This document shows, one piece after another, positions 35,270 through 46,520 of a stretch of DNA of 64,000 bases. Position 1 is the stretch's first letter. The number at the start of each line of letters is the position of its first letter. Source of the DNA: Phocoena phocoena (Eukaryota > Chordata > Mammalia > Artiodactyla > Phocoenidae); NCBI RefSeq assembly GCF_963924675.1, contig NC_089221.1, positions 141,402,263 through 141,466,262 on the forward strand, in the 5' to 3' direction. The notes beneath the pieces were generated by a model, which ran no database searches, was not told the DNA's origin, and worked only from the letters and a program-made list of their open reading frames with translations. The position numbers were made by a program, and so were the translations under genes.

Positions 35270-35514
35270 AATGGAAGTCAGGGCTTCCCTGGTGGCGTAG
35301 TGGTCGAGAGTCCGCCTGCCGGTGCAGGGGACACGGGTTCGTGCCCCGGTCCGGGAAGATCCCACATGCCTCGGAGCGGCTGGGCCCGTGAGCCATGGCT
35401 GCTGAGCCTGCGCGTCCGGAGCCTGTGCTCCGCAACGGGAGAAGCCACAGCAGTGAGAGGCCTGTGAACCGCAAAAACGGAACAAAACAAACAAACAAAC
35501 AAAAATGGAAGCCA
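35270..35514 (+). mobile_element. Cetacean CHR-type tRNA-derived SINE with AAAC tail
   Basis: It begins GGGCTTCCCTGGTGGCGTAG at 35281. The tail is built of AAAC units rather than pure A. The flanking duplication is AATGGAAGTCA at 35270-35280 and AATGGAAGCCA at 35504-35514 (one mismatch). Confidence 0.96.
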
Positions 35515-37780
35515 AAGAAAAATAGGACTTCAAACATTAGCTTGCCACTGAATATTTAGTTTGTTTTATTTACATTTTCTCAAACAGTATGTGATACCTT
35601 TATAAAATACCCTACAAAGTTCTTGGGATAGATATAATAAATATGTTACCAGATTCAAATACATATACTAGATATTCTGGAAGTCAAAACAAAACCAAAA
35701 AATAAATCGTATATAAACTACTTAATTTCCAAATTGTACTCTACAAATAAGTCTTTTAAAAACTGATGAATAAATATTTATTAGCCAGTCTCTGTGGCTC
35801 ACCTCTGTTGAGCAAAGCACAGTGCTGACATAGTTTTCAAGAATTGTGGGCCTCAACTGGTGATATAGTAAACCCTGGGGCTTCTGCTCTCAAAAATCTT
35901 GTAAAATAGTGTTTCCTGGATATCCCATCACTTGGTATAGCATAATATGTGTGATCTGCTTTCAGCTAGGATCAAATGTGAAAATGAAACCCCTCCCACT
36001 ATGGCAGCACTGGGCAGATACAGACCACCAAGTTCAAAGTCATGACCAAAGAAGACAGAGGAATGGTAAAGCACAGGATCCCAAAGGGTATGAAGGAGGA
36101 CAAACCACACTGACAAATAACTAAAACTAGCAGCCTCTTTGGGATGACAAATAGCTAGGGGCAGGCCTTTTACAAAGCACATTACAGGAAGGAGTGCAGT
36201 TATTAGACATGGCCTTAATATGTACTTTCAATTGTTGTAGACGGAGAATGTAAATTCTATTGTTGCTTTGGCTCTCTGTCAAATTATAAAACCACATGTG
36301 CTGATGGTTAAAAAAAATTGAAAATACAGTATATCCCTGGGCTCATTCATCATCACCCCTAGACGGAACTACGGTGAAAAGTTTTGTAAATTTAATTTCA
36401 CGTCATTTAAAACTGCATCTAATAAGCTTAAAAAGACATAAATTATTATGTAAAATAATACTTTATATCTCTCTCCCTCCCTGTGTATGTGTGTATAGAC
36501 ATATGGTTTTAAAAACATAAATGCGATTTTATAACATTGATATGAATATCCTGATAGAATTAAGTGACCACTCTAACAGACTTATAAAAGACAAAAGTAC
36601 TAATTATGGGGCAGAAAGAAGAATTAGCAGACTGTATATGTATGTGTATGTGTATGTGTATAAAGATGGAGAAGCTGGACAAAAATGGAACTAATTTCTT
36701 TTCGGTGTACCTGAATAGGAGTGAAACCACTAAGTAAGGAAGAATTTAAAATGTGTATCAGAACTCTCTTGAGTTTATCTATATTTTGTCTGTTTTATTC
36801 TAGTACTGTACACCATACACTACACACAAATATATTCAATACTGAAACTTTGGTCATTCTCGACCTTGTCTTTCACAAGTTGAATAATTCTTTAACATGT
36901 TATTAGATTCAACCAACCTCATCTTATGATTACTGTCAACATTCCGATTCCTAGCGTGACATGATCTAGGAAATTCTCACCTGTCGTAGAATGTTGCCCT
37001 GACAGAGTTTATTTTTGTCTGAATATGCTCACATCATAATTATGCCAGCATTTCCTCTCTTGGTGTTCAGTGGGATATTCTTTCTCAAGATATTAGTAGG
37101 AGAGTGATGGGGGAAAATGTTCCGTGTAAAAATAAGTTTGGGGAAGATAGGTGAAACAAAGTTTCACAGTAGTTCGGGAATTCTGAGGCTCCATAAGATA
37201 CTAATGTGTGTTACGCGTGCCAAAGAAAGATACGGGATGCCTGTTTTCCAAATGAATTTCTTCAAGGAGCCTTATTTTGAGCAGTGGACCTGTTTATGTC
37301 TTCTAGAACTAGTATTTGACAGAATCTAGTTTTGGAAATATTGTTTTAGTCCTAGTAGTATACAGCACATTAAGTTATTGAGATTGGGGTGATCAATTCA
37401 AGCATATTCTGGGAAAACTCAAGCTGAGACATATTTTTTAAAGAGGTGAGGAAAGCCCAGTAATTTCTGCATTTGCAAGATAAGTCCATCTTTTAACTTG
37501 TATTTTAAAAATATTAGTATATTAAAGTGCCAGTAATTTTTCTCTTAATTATCTATCTGGAGACAAACAGCTAGAAGTTGTAAGACCCCAAAAGGTAATT
37601 GGCAGGAATACTGATGATCTCTGTTGTACAAAGTTTACATCTATCTTTATGAAACAAGATATCTTTTGTATCATTATCTTATTTCAAAATGATTAATACT
37701 TTTTACTTCATTTTAGTAGAGCTTTTTCTTCTCCTTTAAGTTTATATTAGCTTCAAGAAAAAACTTACAGCCTAGCCTGG
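35515..37780. other. Mostly single-copy sequence
   Basis: No exon is recognised. A TATGTG-type repeat lies at about 36636-36662. The segment 36290-36560 has a faint old L1-like texture, but I cannot confirm it. Short reading frames show no family motif. Confidence 0.45.
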
Positions 37781-38290
37781 TGTCGACTTAAAAAATTTGC
37801 ACGATGTGAGACTTGCGAGTTAAGTTTTATTTGGGGCAAAATGAGGACTGCAGCCCAGGAGACAGTACCTCAGAGAGCTCTGAAAAACTGCTCCAAAGAG
37901 GTGGGGGGAAGGTCAGTATATATGTGATTTTGGTGAAGGGGGAAAGCATGCAATCCAGCATATATTTTTTGTAGAAGTTTTCTGCCAGTCTTATGAAAGT
38001 TACTGCTAGTCACGAGGAGATGTCACCATAAAGGATCTTAGTGCTTTTCTAGATACAGGAATTGGGCTCACAACATCGGCTCCTGAAAATACCTAACTAT
38101 CTGAAGACCTGTTCTGTCACTTTTTCCCAGAGCACAGCTGCCTCACGTCAGCTCTCCACCCTGAACTCCTTTCGGGGGGTGTTGAAAATCAGCAGCTGCA
38201 GCAGCTCATGATTTAATCCTTGTAGAGGTAGATGGCAAGTGCCAATTGTAGTTACACTGGCTTTAGTCATTTGAATCTGTTCTGTTCATC
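37781..38290 (-). mobile_element. Solo endogenous retroviral LTR
   Basis: Read on the minus strand it has LTR architecture: a U3-like part, a TATA-like TATATAC near 37918-37924, a block 'ggagcagtttttcagagctctctgaggtactgtctcctgggctgcag', an AATAAA signal (plus-strand TTTATT at 37826-37831), and an end at GTCGACA (37781-37787 on plus). The R-U5 region looks like artiodactyl class II LTRs. The U3 start near 38288-38291 is approximate, no target duplication is evident, and no internal sequence is present. Confidence 0.72.
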
Positions 38291-38794
38291 AGTGTTAGAA
38301 AATATTCATATTTTCACAATATATATATAGCATCAGATAGTCCTTTAAATATTTTGGACCATTTTTATTTGGTAGTTTTCCTTCTAGCAAGAGTTTTTGT
38401 TAAGTACAGGTGCTTTTATACCTTTGTCACTGATTACTCTGAAAAGAGACTCTCAGTTGGCAGCAGATCTACTAAGAGAAATACATTGTCATTAGAATCA
38501 AAGAAATATATTTCAATGGACAGTATTTTTACTTCATGAATTCTTTGGAGTTGAATAACTTATCAAGTATAAAATAGTGAGGGACATGGATTCTTTTGAC
38601 TGCTACATTATAAAAATATAACCCTTTCTCTAATAAAGTCATAAAGCTCACCATTTTGCACCATTAAATTCTAGACTAATAAAAGAGAAAAAAATGGATT
38701 CCCTTTATTTTGATAGTAAATGAATGAATGTGGGAAAAACAGAATCGATTTTATTCTAATTTTATTTATCGTGTAAAGTGTTAAATGACAAAAA
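38291..38794. other. Single-copy AT-rich sequence
   Basis: Nothing is recognised between the solo LTR and the provirus. Confidence 0.5.
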
Positions 38795-39182
38795 TGCAGC
38801 TGAGTAAATTTAAGGATCAAATTGGCATTATTAAATGATTCATGAATTGGCCAGCATCCCATCTAGCAAATGGAAAGGAGCTCCACCGAGCAGTAGAAAA
38901 GGAAATGTTTTTAAAGGTGGAAAGGGGGCGGTAAGAAGAAATAATTAGCAAAGAATTCATTGTTTCAGGCAAGGGTGCCCTCCAAAAGGGAAGGGAAGGG
39001 AAGGGCTTATCAGGCAGATTACCTCACTTAGTGCTGACCGGATAATCCTGGGTTGACTGGTTAAAGGTTACGGGAATTGCGGGGATTGAAACTGCAATCA
39101 GGTTAAACTCTCGGTTTGGTGACATACGCTTAGCACAAGTGATTCCACTTTGGGCCCTGTTGTCTCCTTTTTTTTTTAAACA
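38795..39182 (-). mobile_element. 3' LTR of the provirus
   Basis: 388 bp, bounded on plus by TG at 38795 and CA at 39181-39182. On the minus strand it begins TGTTTAAAA. A run GGGAAGGGAAGGGAAGGG at 38988-39005 could form a G-quadruplex and is absent from the partner LTR. Matching blocks with the right LTR include AGCATCCCATCTAGCAA and TTTTTAAAGGTGGAAAGGGGG. Confidence 0.9.
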
Positions 39183-39195
39183 ATTCCCCTTTTTT
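39183..39195 (-). promoter_or_regulatory. Retroviral polypurine tract
   Basis: On the minus strand this reads AAAAAAGGGGAAT directly before the TG of the LTR. This is the standard site where plus-strand DNA synthesis starts, and it fixes the orientation of the provirus. Confidence 0.85.
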
Positions 39196-39289
39196 GATCC
39201 GACTCTCAGCTTAACTGAGAAATACTATCAAAGTTTAAGGCATTAGTGCGACTCTCTGCCACTGCTCTGTAATTCTCACAGCTTTTGTT

Positions 39290-40371
39290 GATCCTGTGGG
39301 GTATTCACAGGTCACTGCAATTTTTTTGCTTAATCTCTGTGATATTCATAGGCCACTACTTCAGGCTTACAATCTTTTACATGGTCATTCTCTTAATTCC
39401 TTTTCTGATGTTCCAGTGTGAGGGAGAGCATTTGCTTGGTGGTTAGCAGCTGTGGCCACACATCTAAAGCTTTTGAGGGAATCTAATGCACCAGAGAGAT
39501 TACTATAATTATTATAAGCAGGATAATTCCTGATGTGTGGAGTGCACTTTCGAGCCATAGTCTCCAGGACCCAAACCAATCAAAATCAAATGAGTCACAG
39601 AAAGACCCCTTGAAGGAGTCACCTTTTAAAGCCAAGTAACTTACTCAGTGATCTTATTTAATTGCATTTCAATTTCCCCAGAAGAGTTAATCCAGGTGTA
39701 GCAGGTGGTGTTGGCCACAGCCCTGTATCTCCCTACTCAGCTAAAATATAATCAAGTGCTATCCTGTTATCAAGAACAACTTTGGCCAGAGAGGCTAGGA
39801 TATTTTTGGGGGGTTTGGGGTGGAGCTATTGCCTTAGCTATTTTCAAAAGTTGAGGAGAGGTTCCTGATCATATTCTCATTTACATTTATTCCTAACCAG
39901 AGAAGTATGGCCCGCTAAAGGAAGAAAATCCTGAATCATGAGCGCCTCCTGGTAAGTCCCTTCTAACTTGATGATGCAAATTTAGGGAAGTTGACCAATG
40001 AGGTGTCTTAGTTGGCTTGTGGAAAGTTAGGGGCACAGTTAGATAACCTAAAAGGCATTGTCCAGTTATATGCCAGCCATCTAGGCATTCAGAGGCCCAA
40101 AGAGAACAATAACTACCTCAGACAAAGGTAAGTTGTGCCAGGGCACAAACCACTTTTCTTAAGGTGGGGAAATGGATATATTTGCAGGGATTGCTGCATC
40201 TGCACGTTCAAGCTAGGGGTCGGTTAGGTTTTCTTCTAGCCTGAAATAAAACGCTGTCCTGAAGTCCGGAGGTTACCCCCCATTAACAATGGCCTGGGGG
40301 ATATGGATGATGGTATTATCTTTCCCGGCCAATGCCAAAGTACAGGAAAGAAAGAGAAGAGAGAGTTTCAT
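39290..40371 (-). pseudogene. Broken env remnant of the provirus
   Basis: On the minus strand a start codon at 40371 opens a short hydrophobic leader like a signal peptide, followed soon by a stop. Near 39735-39785 the frame carries the transmembrane-subunit ectodomain pattern LDNRIALDY. A strongly hydrophobic stretch rich in isoleucine and leucine lies near 39490-39535. The whole span is about 1.1 kb, shorter than a typical gammaretroviral env, with stops and frameshifts throughout, so much of the surface subunit is missing. It cannot encode a protein. Confidence 0.8.
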
Positions 40372-40530
40372 GTTCAGTTTAAGTATGAAGTCTTGATCCG
40401 GTGTCTTGGGATGAAGCATTCTGCCTCAATGTTAGCTACTTCTCTTCCTAGTCAGTTTGATTTGGAGGTCTTTAATGGTAGGACCAGATGTCAGGTGGAG
40501 CTTCTTTAGCTGTGTGATATGTACTCAAGA

Positions 40531-40782
40531 CTAGAGTCCCTGAAGTTTGTTTGCCATCTGGGTATTGAAGAGGACCTGGTATAGTCTCTTCCAAGGAGGT
40601 TCAAGGGCAATCTTTGTTCTTACTGATTCCAACTCAGAAGGGTCAGAGAAAACTATAAATGTTAGTTTGGAGAGCTGTAGCCAGATTTGCAAAAACGTTG
40701 GAGTAAAACAATAGCTATCTCTAAATGGCAAAAGACTTAAAAAATGCCCATTATTAAAGATCTGATGAGAGTTCATGATCAT
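40531..40782 (-). pseudogene. Integrase C-terminal remnant (pol)
   Basis: The minus-strand frame ends with a proline-tryptophan-lysine, tyrosine-glutamine-valine-leucine pattern and a following 'lysine-leucine-glutamine-glycine' stretch. These are typical of the C-terminal DNA-binding part of ERV1 integrases just before env. Only the end of pol is recognisable. The upstream residues do not resemble reverse transcriptase or RNase H. Confidence 0.65.
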
Positions 40783-40789
40783 GGAATTG

Positions 40790-43100
40790 TCAAGGAAATT
40801 TGGTTATTTTTGTGATATACAGCATTTCCAGATGATAACTGGATTTATGACTGATAACATTATACCAGGACGTATCAAATTTCCAGGAATTTCACATAAT
40901 TTCTGGAACATTTATAACATATACCTATACAGATACAACATAAAGAAGGCTTAGTATTACTTCATCTTTGATAATACTTCCCATGTAATTTAACATATCA
41001 AATATGCCTAATTAGTTTAACATCTCCTTTTTTTATAAGAAGAGAAGATCCTTTTATGTTCCAGGAGCCCTCTGAAAAATTTCATAGTTCAAGGTCAAAA
41101 GGACTTCATTTAGAATTTGATTTTAGGCAAGTTTATCAAAACGGCTTTAAACATTTGTTCACGTAGGACCATAGTTCACTGTAAAACAATAGTTAGTTAT
41201 CCATTTAACCAAAGTAACAATTAGAGACTTTGCAGGCAAATATAGAAAATTACATAATTGTTCAACAACAAAACAAAACCCTTAGCTCTTTTAGTAGAGA
41301 AAACTTGGTTTTAAGTAATTAAAGACCTGATGAAGACAGTGTGAAATACAATTATTTTGATAAAACATAGAATCTTTGTTTTTTAAGGCACATTACTTTT
41401 AAGAAAAATCCTTTACAATGGCTCATCAAGAGCAGACCAATAGTCCATAAAACTTTGTCTTTTTAACATAGAAAAAAACACTAGGTCGCTTTTCATACCA
41501 AAGAGCATTTACTTGATTAAATTCTTATCAATCTTAGCCAATCCTGACTGCATATAAAATTCCTCTCCCTTATTATGTCTAGTAGTTTTAATTACACATA
41601 TTAGAATTTTAAACCTTTAATAAGTAGTGAAAACTGAGTAGTAAGCAATCATGAATTGTATTTTACATTAGCTTTCTGTAGCTTGGCTGATTTATAAACA
41701 CTTCTTATGATTTCTAAAAATGTGATTTTTTTATAGTGTGGCACAAAACACAATATTTTGGTTTACTAATAAATCCAAATATTTTAAAGTCCTCTGTAAA
41801 ATGAAGCAAAACATGGATAAATCTATGTTCAGTAATTAATGTTTCAGTATTTTATTTTATTTGGGTGTGATCTGGGTACTTAATGAATTTACCTTAATAT
41901 TTAACTTAGCAAAACTTTAAGGTTTCAGGTTACCAAAAATTGGGGGAAATTATTTTAAAAGTTCACCTAGAACCTTTTACCTTACATCCATTTAATCTAC
42001 TTGTTTTTAACAATTAGGTTTAGTTTACATATGAAAATTTTATCATTTTATTATTTTCATTACTGACAGACTTTGTGATGTGAACTTATTTGACTAATAA
42101 ACCCAGGTAGAATAAAAGTTGTATGTTTGTATTATATTCAGTATTGATAACTCTAAAGATATCCCTGTTTTACTTAAACAAAAGACCTCAAACTAGCTTT
42201 TATTTACTAAAGATTAGTCCTAGACTACATAAACTTGAAAAGCATTTGAGTTACTTTCTGTTTTATTTCTTTAATTCATATAAATGCTTGCTTGGTTTTA
42301 AGGCATTTAAATAGAGCTCTTTTACAAATTAATTTTTAGCAATACTATCTGAAGGTAGAACATAACACACATCTAAAACACACATATATATAGAGAAAGA
42401 CACATGTAAAGTTCACTAGTTATGAAAAAACTGTTGGAATAAGTTAAGTTTATCTGCCCAGATGGCTAAAGCTTTTTCTACTAATATTTGTGGAGAAGAC
42501 ATATGATTTTTCATTTGCCAAATTTCAAGTGACCTTTCCCCTTTTTGTTTTCCTTTGGATAAGAATAGTTTCCCTGAAGTTTACAGAATATTTACATCTT
42601 AAAGACAGAGGAAGGGAATGCAAATTCCTCTCAGAAGAGCTTTGGTTTCCCAAGGCCAATATTTATAAGCCATTTGAGATAAACAGGAGAAGTTTGGGGA
42701 TTGAGAAAAGGAGTAGGTGAACTTTGAATTGTCTTTAGAGTGGTATTTCTAGGTTTGCAGAGATTTGTAAAATAAGGACAGTTGCTCTCAATTCCTCAGA
42801 GAACTCAGCAGTAGCCTAAGTGACATTGTAGATTGATCCACCATAAATCTTCGTAAATATCCTGTCAGTTTGATAGGATCTTTAGCCACAATTAGAGTTC
42901 AACCCACTTTTTCATCCAGGTATATCTTGTGGCCCCCAGTCTGACAGTTACTAAGCCAAGTGCTCAGGATGCAAAATTCTTGGGTTTCTTTAGAAAGATT
43001 TTGGCCATTTTCGTAGATATTTATAGCTTATGGGACCATAGTTTTTAAATAGCTGTGGTGGTAGAAGGTGGTATACCTGACTTTGGAGTTTAAGGATTCT
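40790..43100. other. AT-rich interior of the provirus, origin not recognised
   Basis: About 2.3 kb lies where gag and most of pol are expected, but I see no protease, reverse transcriptase or capsid motif in any frame. It may be a noncoding interior of a nonautonomous ERV, pol decayed beyond recognition, or later inserted sequence. No clear inserted element is visible. Confidence 0.5.
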
Positions 43101-43888
43101 ATTTTATTATTATTATTTATATATTTTTTTCAGCTAAGCCTTTGGGTCTCTAGGTGCCAAACTAATACCTAAAAGGGATGTGTCTATGGTAGCGGACTGT
43201 GTACAGGAAGTAAAATGTAGTCCATCACATAGAAATTTTCTTGAAGTTGGCAGGTGACCTAGTGTCAATCTAACCCATTCCATGACTAACTTATCCTAAC
43301 GCAGGAGTCTTTGGGTGTGGGAGCAGCAGCTCTAATACCTCTTAAATGCTTTATTCATGCTCGCCAATCTTTGCAGCTTTTTGACTTCTGCAATTCCCAT
43401 TAGCAACTGGCCTTTAGCTACACAAAATAAGACAAACACGTGCACCTTAACATATGGCAGTAACCAAGAGTTGTTGCTGTGTCCTGGCCAAGAGAAGGCC
43501 CTGTGCGTACCACCAGTAATTCCTGTGGAAGCTGGGCTGGGGAAAGGCTTGAATCACCAGACCTCAACAACTGGGGACTGTGCCCTACCAATAACAGTTC
43601 CCACCTGGATCTCTGGACAAAATCCAGGGCTGGAGATTTTCCACTTGATCTGCAAAGCTAGGCGCTTGGCTCCAGGTAAAACTGTCTGCCAGGTCAAGCT
43701 ATCCTGCCCTGTATTGGAAAGCCAGTTACATTGGGAGCTCAATGCAAAGAGAGCAGAGCTCAGAACAGAGAACTTACCCATGGCCCTCAAAAATGGCAAG
43801 AAAGTGAACTCAAAAAGGGGTTCATGGATATCACTCTTGTGTTTCTCCTTATCTCTGCTGCCATCAGAAGTTTGCTTCAGGTCCCAAA
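43101..43888 (-). other. Leader/gag-position region of the provirus
   Basis: This lies just inside the 5' LTR. The segment next to the LTR on the minus strand starts TTTGGGACCTGAAGC, where a primer-binding site should be, but I cannot assign a tRNA with confidence. A long plus-strand frame (43357-43983) crosses this segment into the LTR. It runs antisense to the provirus and has no recognisable domain, so I treat it as chance. Confidence 0.5.
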
Positions 43889-44268
43889 TTCAACTGAGTA
43901 CATTTAAGAATCAGATTGGCTTTCTTAAACAACTTGTGAATTGGGCAGCATCCCATCTAGCAAGTACAAAGGAACACCACTGAGCTGTAGAAAAGGAAGG
44001 GTTTTTAAAGGTGGAAAGGGGGTGAAAAAAAGAAATTATTAACAAGCAATGCACTGTTTTAGGCAAGGTTGCCCTCCTAAGGGGAACAGAAGTGCCTATT
44101 GGGCAGATTACCTCACATAGTTGCTGACTGGGTAATTCCAAGTTAACTGGTTAAAGATTACATTCCTGGGGGGTTAAAATGCAATTTGGTTAGGTATTAA
44201 GTATTGATTTGGTGACGTGAGCTTAGCGCAAGTGACTCCATTTTGGGCCTGTTGCCTCTTTTTTAACA
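43889..44268 (-). mobile_element. 5' LTR of the provirus
   Basis: 380 bp, the partner of the LTR at 38.8 kb. On the minus strand it begins TGTTAAAAAAGAGG. It shares the same blocks in the same order with the left copy, with many substitutions and small indels. Confidence 0.9.
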
Positions 44269-44644
44269 AATGCTAATTAAGACACATTTATCTACTAAAT
44301 GATTTAACATATATAAAGCATTTAACTAAATTTCTCATGCAATAATACTGTTTCTGTTTCTTTACCCTTTTACTGATAAACAAAAAACTCTCAAAACTTC
44401 ACACACTAAAAGTAAAAAGTGTCAATTATGTCAGTAAATCATTATTTGAGTGAATAGAAAAAAAAAGTTACTGATTATAAAACATCAGCTGCCACCTGTT
44501 GAGTAGCTACTATTCATCGAAGATGTAACCCTCCGTTTTCCCAGTTGTTTCAGGGTAAATTCTAGAATTCACATCTATTGTTCAGGAACCCATTTTTACC
44601 TGAAGCTGAGGTGTGAGGTCAGCTGAACCTGAGTTATAAGGGTT
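44269..44644. other. Single-copy sequence
   Basis: Nothing is recognised. Confidence 0.5.
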
Positions 44645-44866
44645 AAAATGAAGGATAGGGCTTCCCTGGTGGCGCAGTGGTTGGGAGTCCGCCTGCCGAT
44701 GCAGGGGACGCGGGTTCGTGCCCCGGTCCGGGAGGATCCCGCATGCCGCGGAGCGGCTGGGCCTGTGGGCCGTGGCCGCTGAGCCTGCGCGTCCGGAGCC
44801 GCAACGGGAGAGGCCACAGCAGTGGGGGGCCCGCATACCGCAAAAAAAAAAAAAATGAAGGATAGG
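44645..44866 (+). mobile_element. Cetacean CHR-type SINE with an 8-bp internal deletion
   Basis: The head GGCTTCCCTGGTGGCGCAG starts at 44659-44660. A perfect 15-bp duplication, AAAATGAAGGATAGG, lies at 44645-44659 and 44852-44866. Compared with the sister copies it lacks the 8 bases TGTGCTCC near 44800. It is very CpG-rich, consistent with a recent insertion. Confidence 0.96.
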
Positions 44867-46287
44867 TGGTTTCCTCAAAAGAGATACTGGGTGCATATTA
44901 CCAAAATAAGGGGGATTCATACTTAGTAGGAAAATCAGGGTTTTTACATCTTCCAACCTTTTAAAAAGAATCAACAGCACTTAAATATTTCACAGGATTT
45001 TAATTCTCAGCCTTCTTCCACTTGTAATGGTATGGGATATTAGTTTATTTAATGGCTTTATCTTGAGTTCTTAGCTGCTTTCTGGATCTTTCACTCCATC
45101 CCTTTGCTAGTCCCTTATCTTATACCTACCATTACATGTAGATATTTCCCAGCATTCCACCTTCTGCCCGTTGTCTACTATCTTCTTCCCTTAAACAAAT
45201 ATGCTGGGGCAGTCAGATTGTTGTTGATTACAATAAGGAGAATGGACTCAATTCTACAGCAATAACTTCCAAATTAGGAGCAGTAATGTTCTCTCCACTT
45301 CTAACTTTTGAGGGACAGTTCTGGCCATTGTCCTGGCAGAAAGCTCAGGACTGAATCTGTCCCAGTGATTTCTGGAAATGGGCAAATAATACTATCCATT
45401 GAAGCTGAAATGTTTAAGGAAAAGTTAGGCCATCGGGAAAGTTTGGTTATTACTTAAATTTTATAGATCTATCAATTTCTCACCCAAGAGGCATTTTGAT
45501 CACTGGCCCAGAATATAGATTAATGACGATCATTTGCAAATAGATGTTTTCTCTTACAAAAACAAAGTGGGAAAACCAAGTGTTCAATGCTTCCTACTGA
45601 AAGAATTTCAAAGAGGCTTATTTGCATTACTAAGTAAGATTAAGTTGGTATTCAGTTATTTTCTTTTGACACATGAGCAAATACTTGCACAACATGTTTA
45701 TTATGAAATTCAGTGAAAATAAATTACAAATAAGAAAGAAAAGATGGAGATTTATTTTGGAAATCTATTTCCATTTAATATTGTCCTGCTATTTGACATT
45801 AGGTAATTTTGTTTTACTAACAACTGAAAATCAAGATGTTCTGAGGAAAGTACATGTTCATATGAAGAGGTACTACATATGTAAAAAACTTTAAGCAGCA
45901 AATCACATTGAAAATAATTCAGCACTTTTTATATCCACAGCTGTACAAGTTTAATTGAATATTAAAGTTTGAAATCCATGAATACCAGGAAATATTTTTA
46001 AAATTTCAAACATTTTAATAGACTAGTTTGTGGAAGAAAAGAGAAAAAAGTTTTGAGTCAACATTCTCTGAATAAAGAAGATTGAAAATGAGCACTTTTA
46101 TGTGTGGCTAAGTCATCACCAGAAAACATAATAGCTACTTATCCTTGCAGTCATTCCATCATATGTAGGCAATGGAATTTTGATCTCTTGGAATTTATAA
46201 TTGAAGAGAAGTAATAGTGAAGAGGAATATGAGTTAATTGTCGGGTATTTAGGATGACATATTTTATATCTTCAAGGTGCATTCTTT
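44867..46287. other. Single-copy sequence
   Basis: No gene or named repeat is recognised. The short reading frames at 45534-45894 have no motif or coding bias. Confidence 0.5.
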
Positions 46288-46520
46288 AAGAAAGTTACAT
46301 AGGGCTTCCCTGGTGGCTCAGTGGTTGAGAGTCCGCCTGCCGATGCAGGGGACGCGGGTTCGTGCCCCGGTCCGGGAAGATCCCACATGCCGCGGAACGG
46401 CTGGGCCCATGAGCCATGGCCGCTGAGCCTGCGCTTCCAGAGCCTGTGCTCCACAACGGGAGAGGCCACAACAGTGAGAGGCCCGCGTACAGGAAAAAAA
46501 AAAAAAAAGAAAGTTATATA
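46288..46520 (+). mobile_element. Cetacean CHR-type tRNA-derived SINE
   Basis: The element starts GGGCTTCCCTGGTGGCTCAG at about 46302. The flanking duplication is AAGAAAGTTACATA at 46288-46301 and AAGAAAGTTATATA at 46507-46520 (one mismatch). Confidence 0.96.

Larger units (their letters stand above)
38795..44268 (-). mobile_element. Degenerate ERV1-type provirus with two LTRs
   Basis: Two similar LTRs in the same orientation, about 5.1 kb apart, enclose a 4.7-kb interior. The polypurine tract next to the left LTR shows that the element runs on the minus strand, with its 5' LTR on the right and its 3' LTR on the left. The interior has an integrase C-terminal remnant followed by an env remnant, in the expected order. 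By eye the LTRs differ at roughly one in five positions plus indels, so the insertion is old. No intact gene remains. The flanks show no clear target duplication. Confidence 0.88.

Noticed and set aside
43357..43983. A 208-codon plus-strand open frame, among the longest in the window
   Set aside because: It is antisense to the provirus, runs from the leader region into the LTR, has no recognisable domain and no coding bias. I treat it as chance.
38785..44275. A possible target-site duplication around the provirus (ACAAA-like bases on both sides)
   Set aside because: The bases do not align at the LTR edges on both sides, so I do not claim a duplication.
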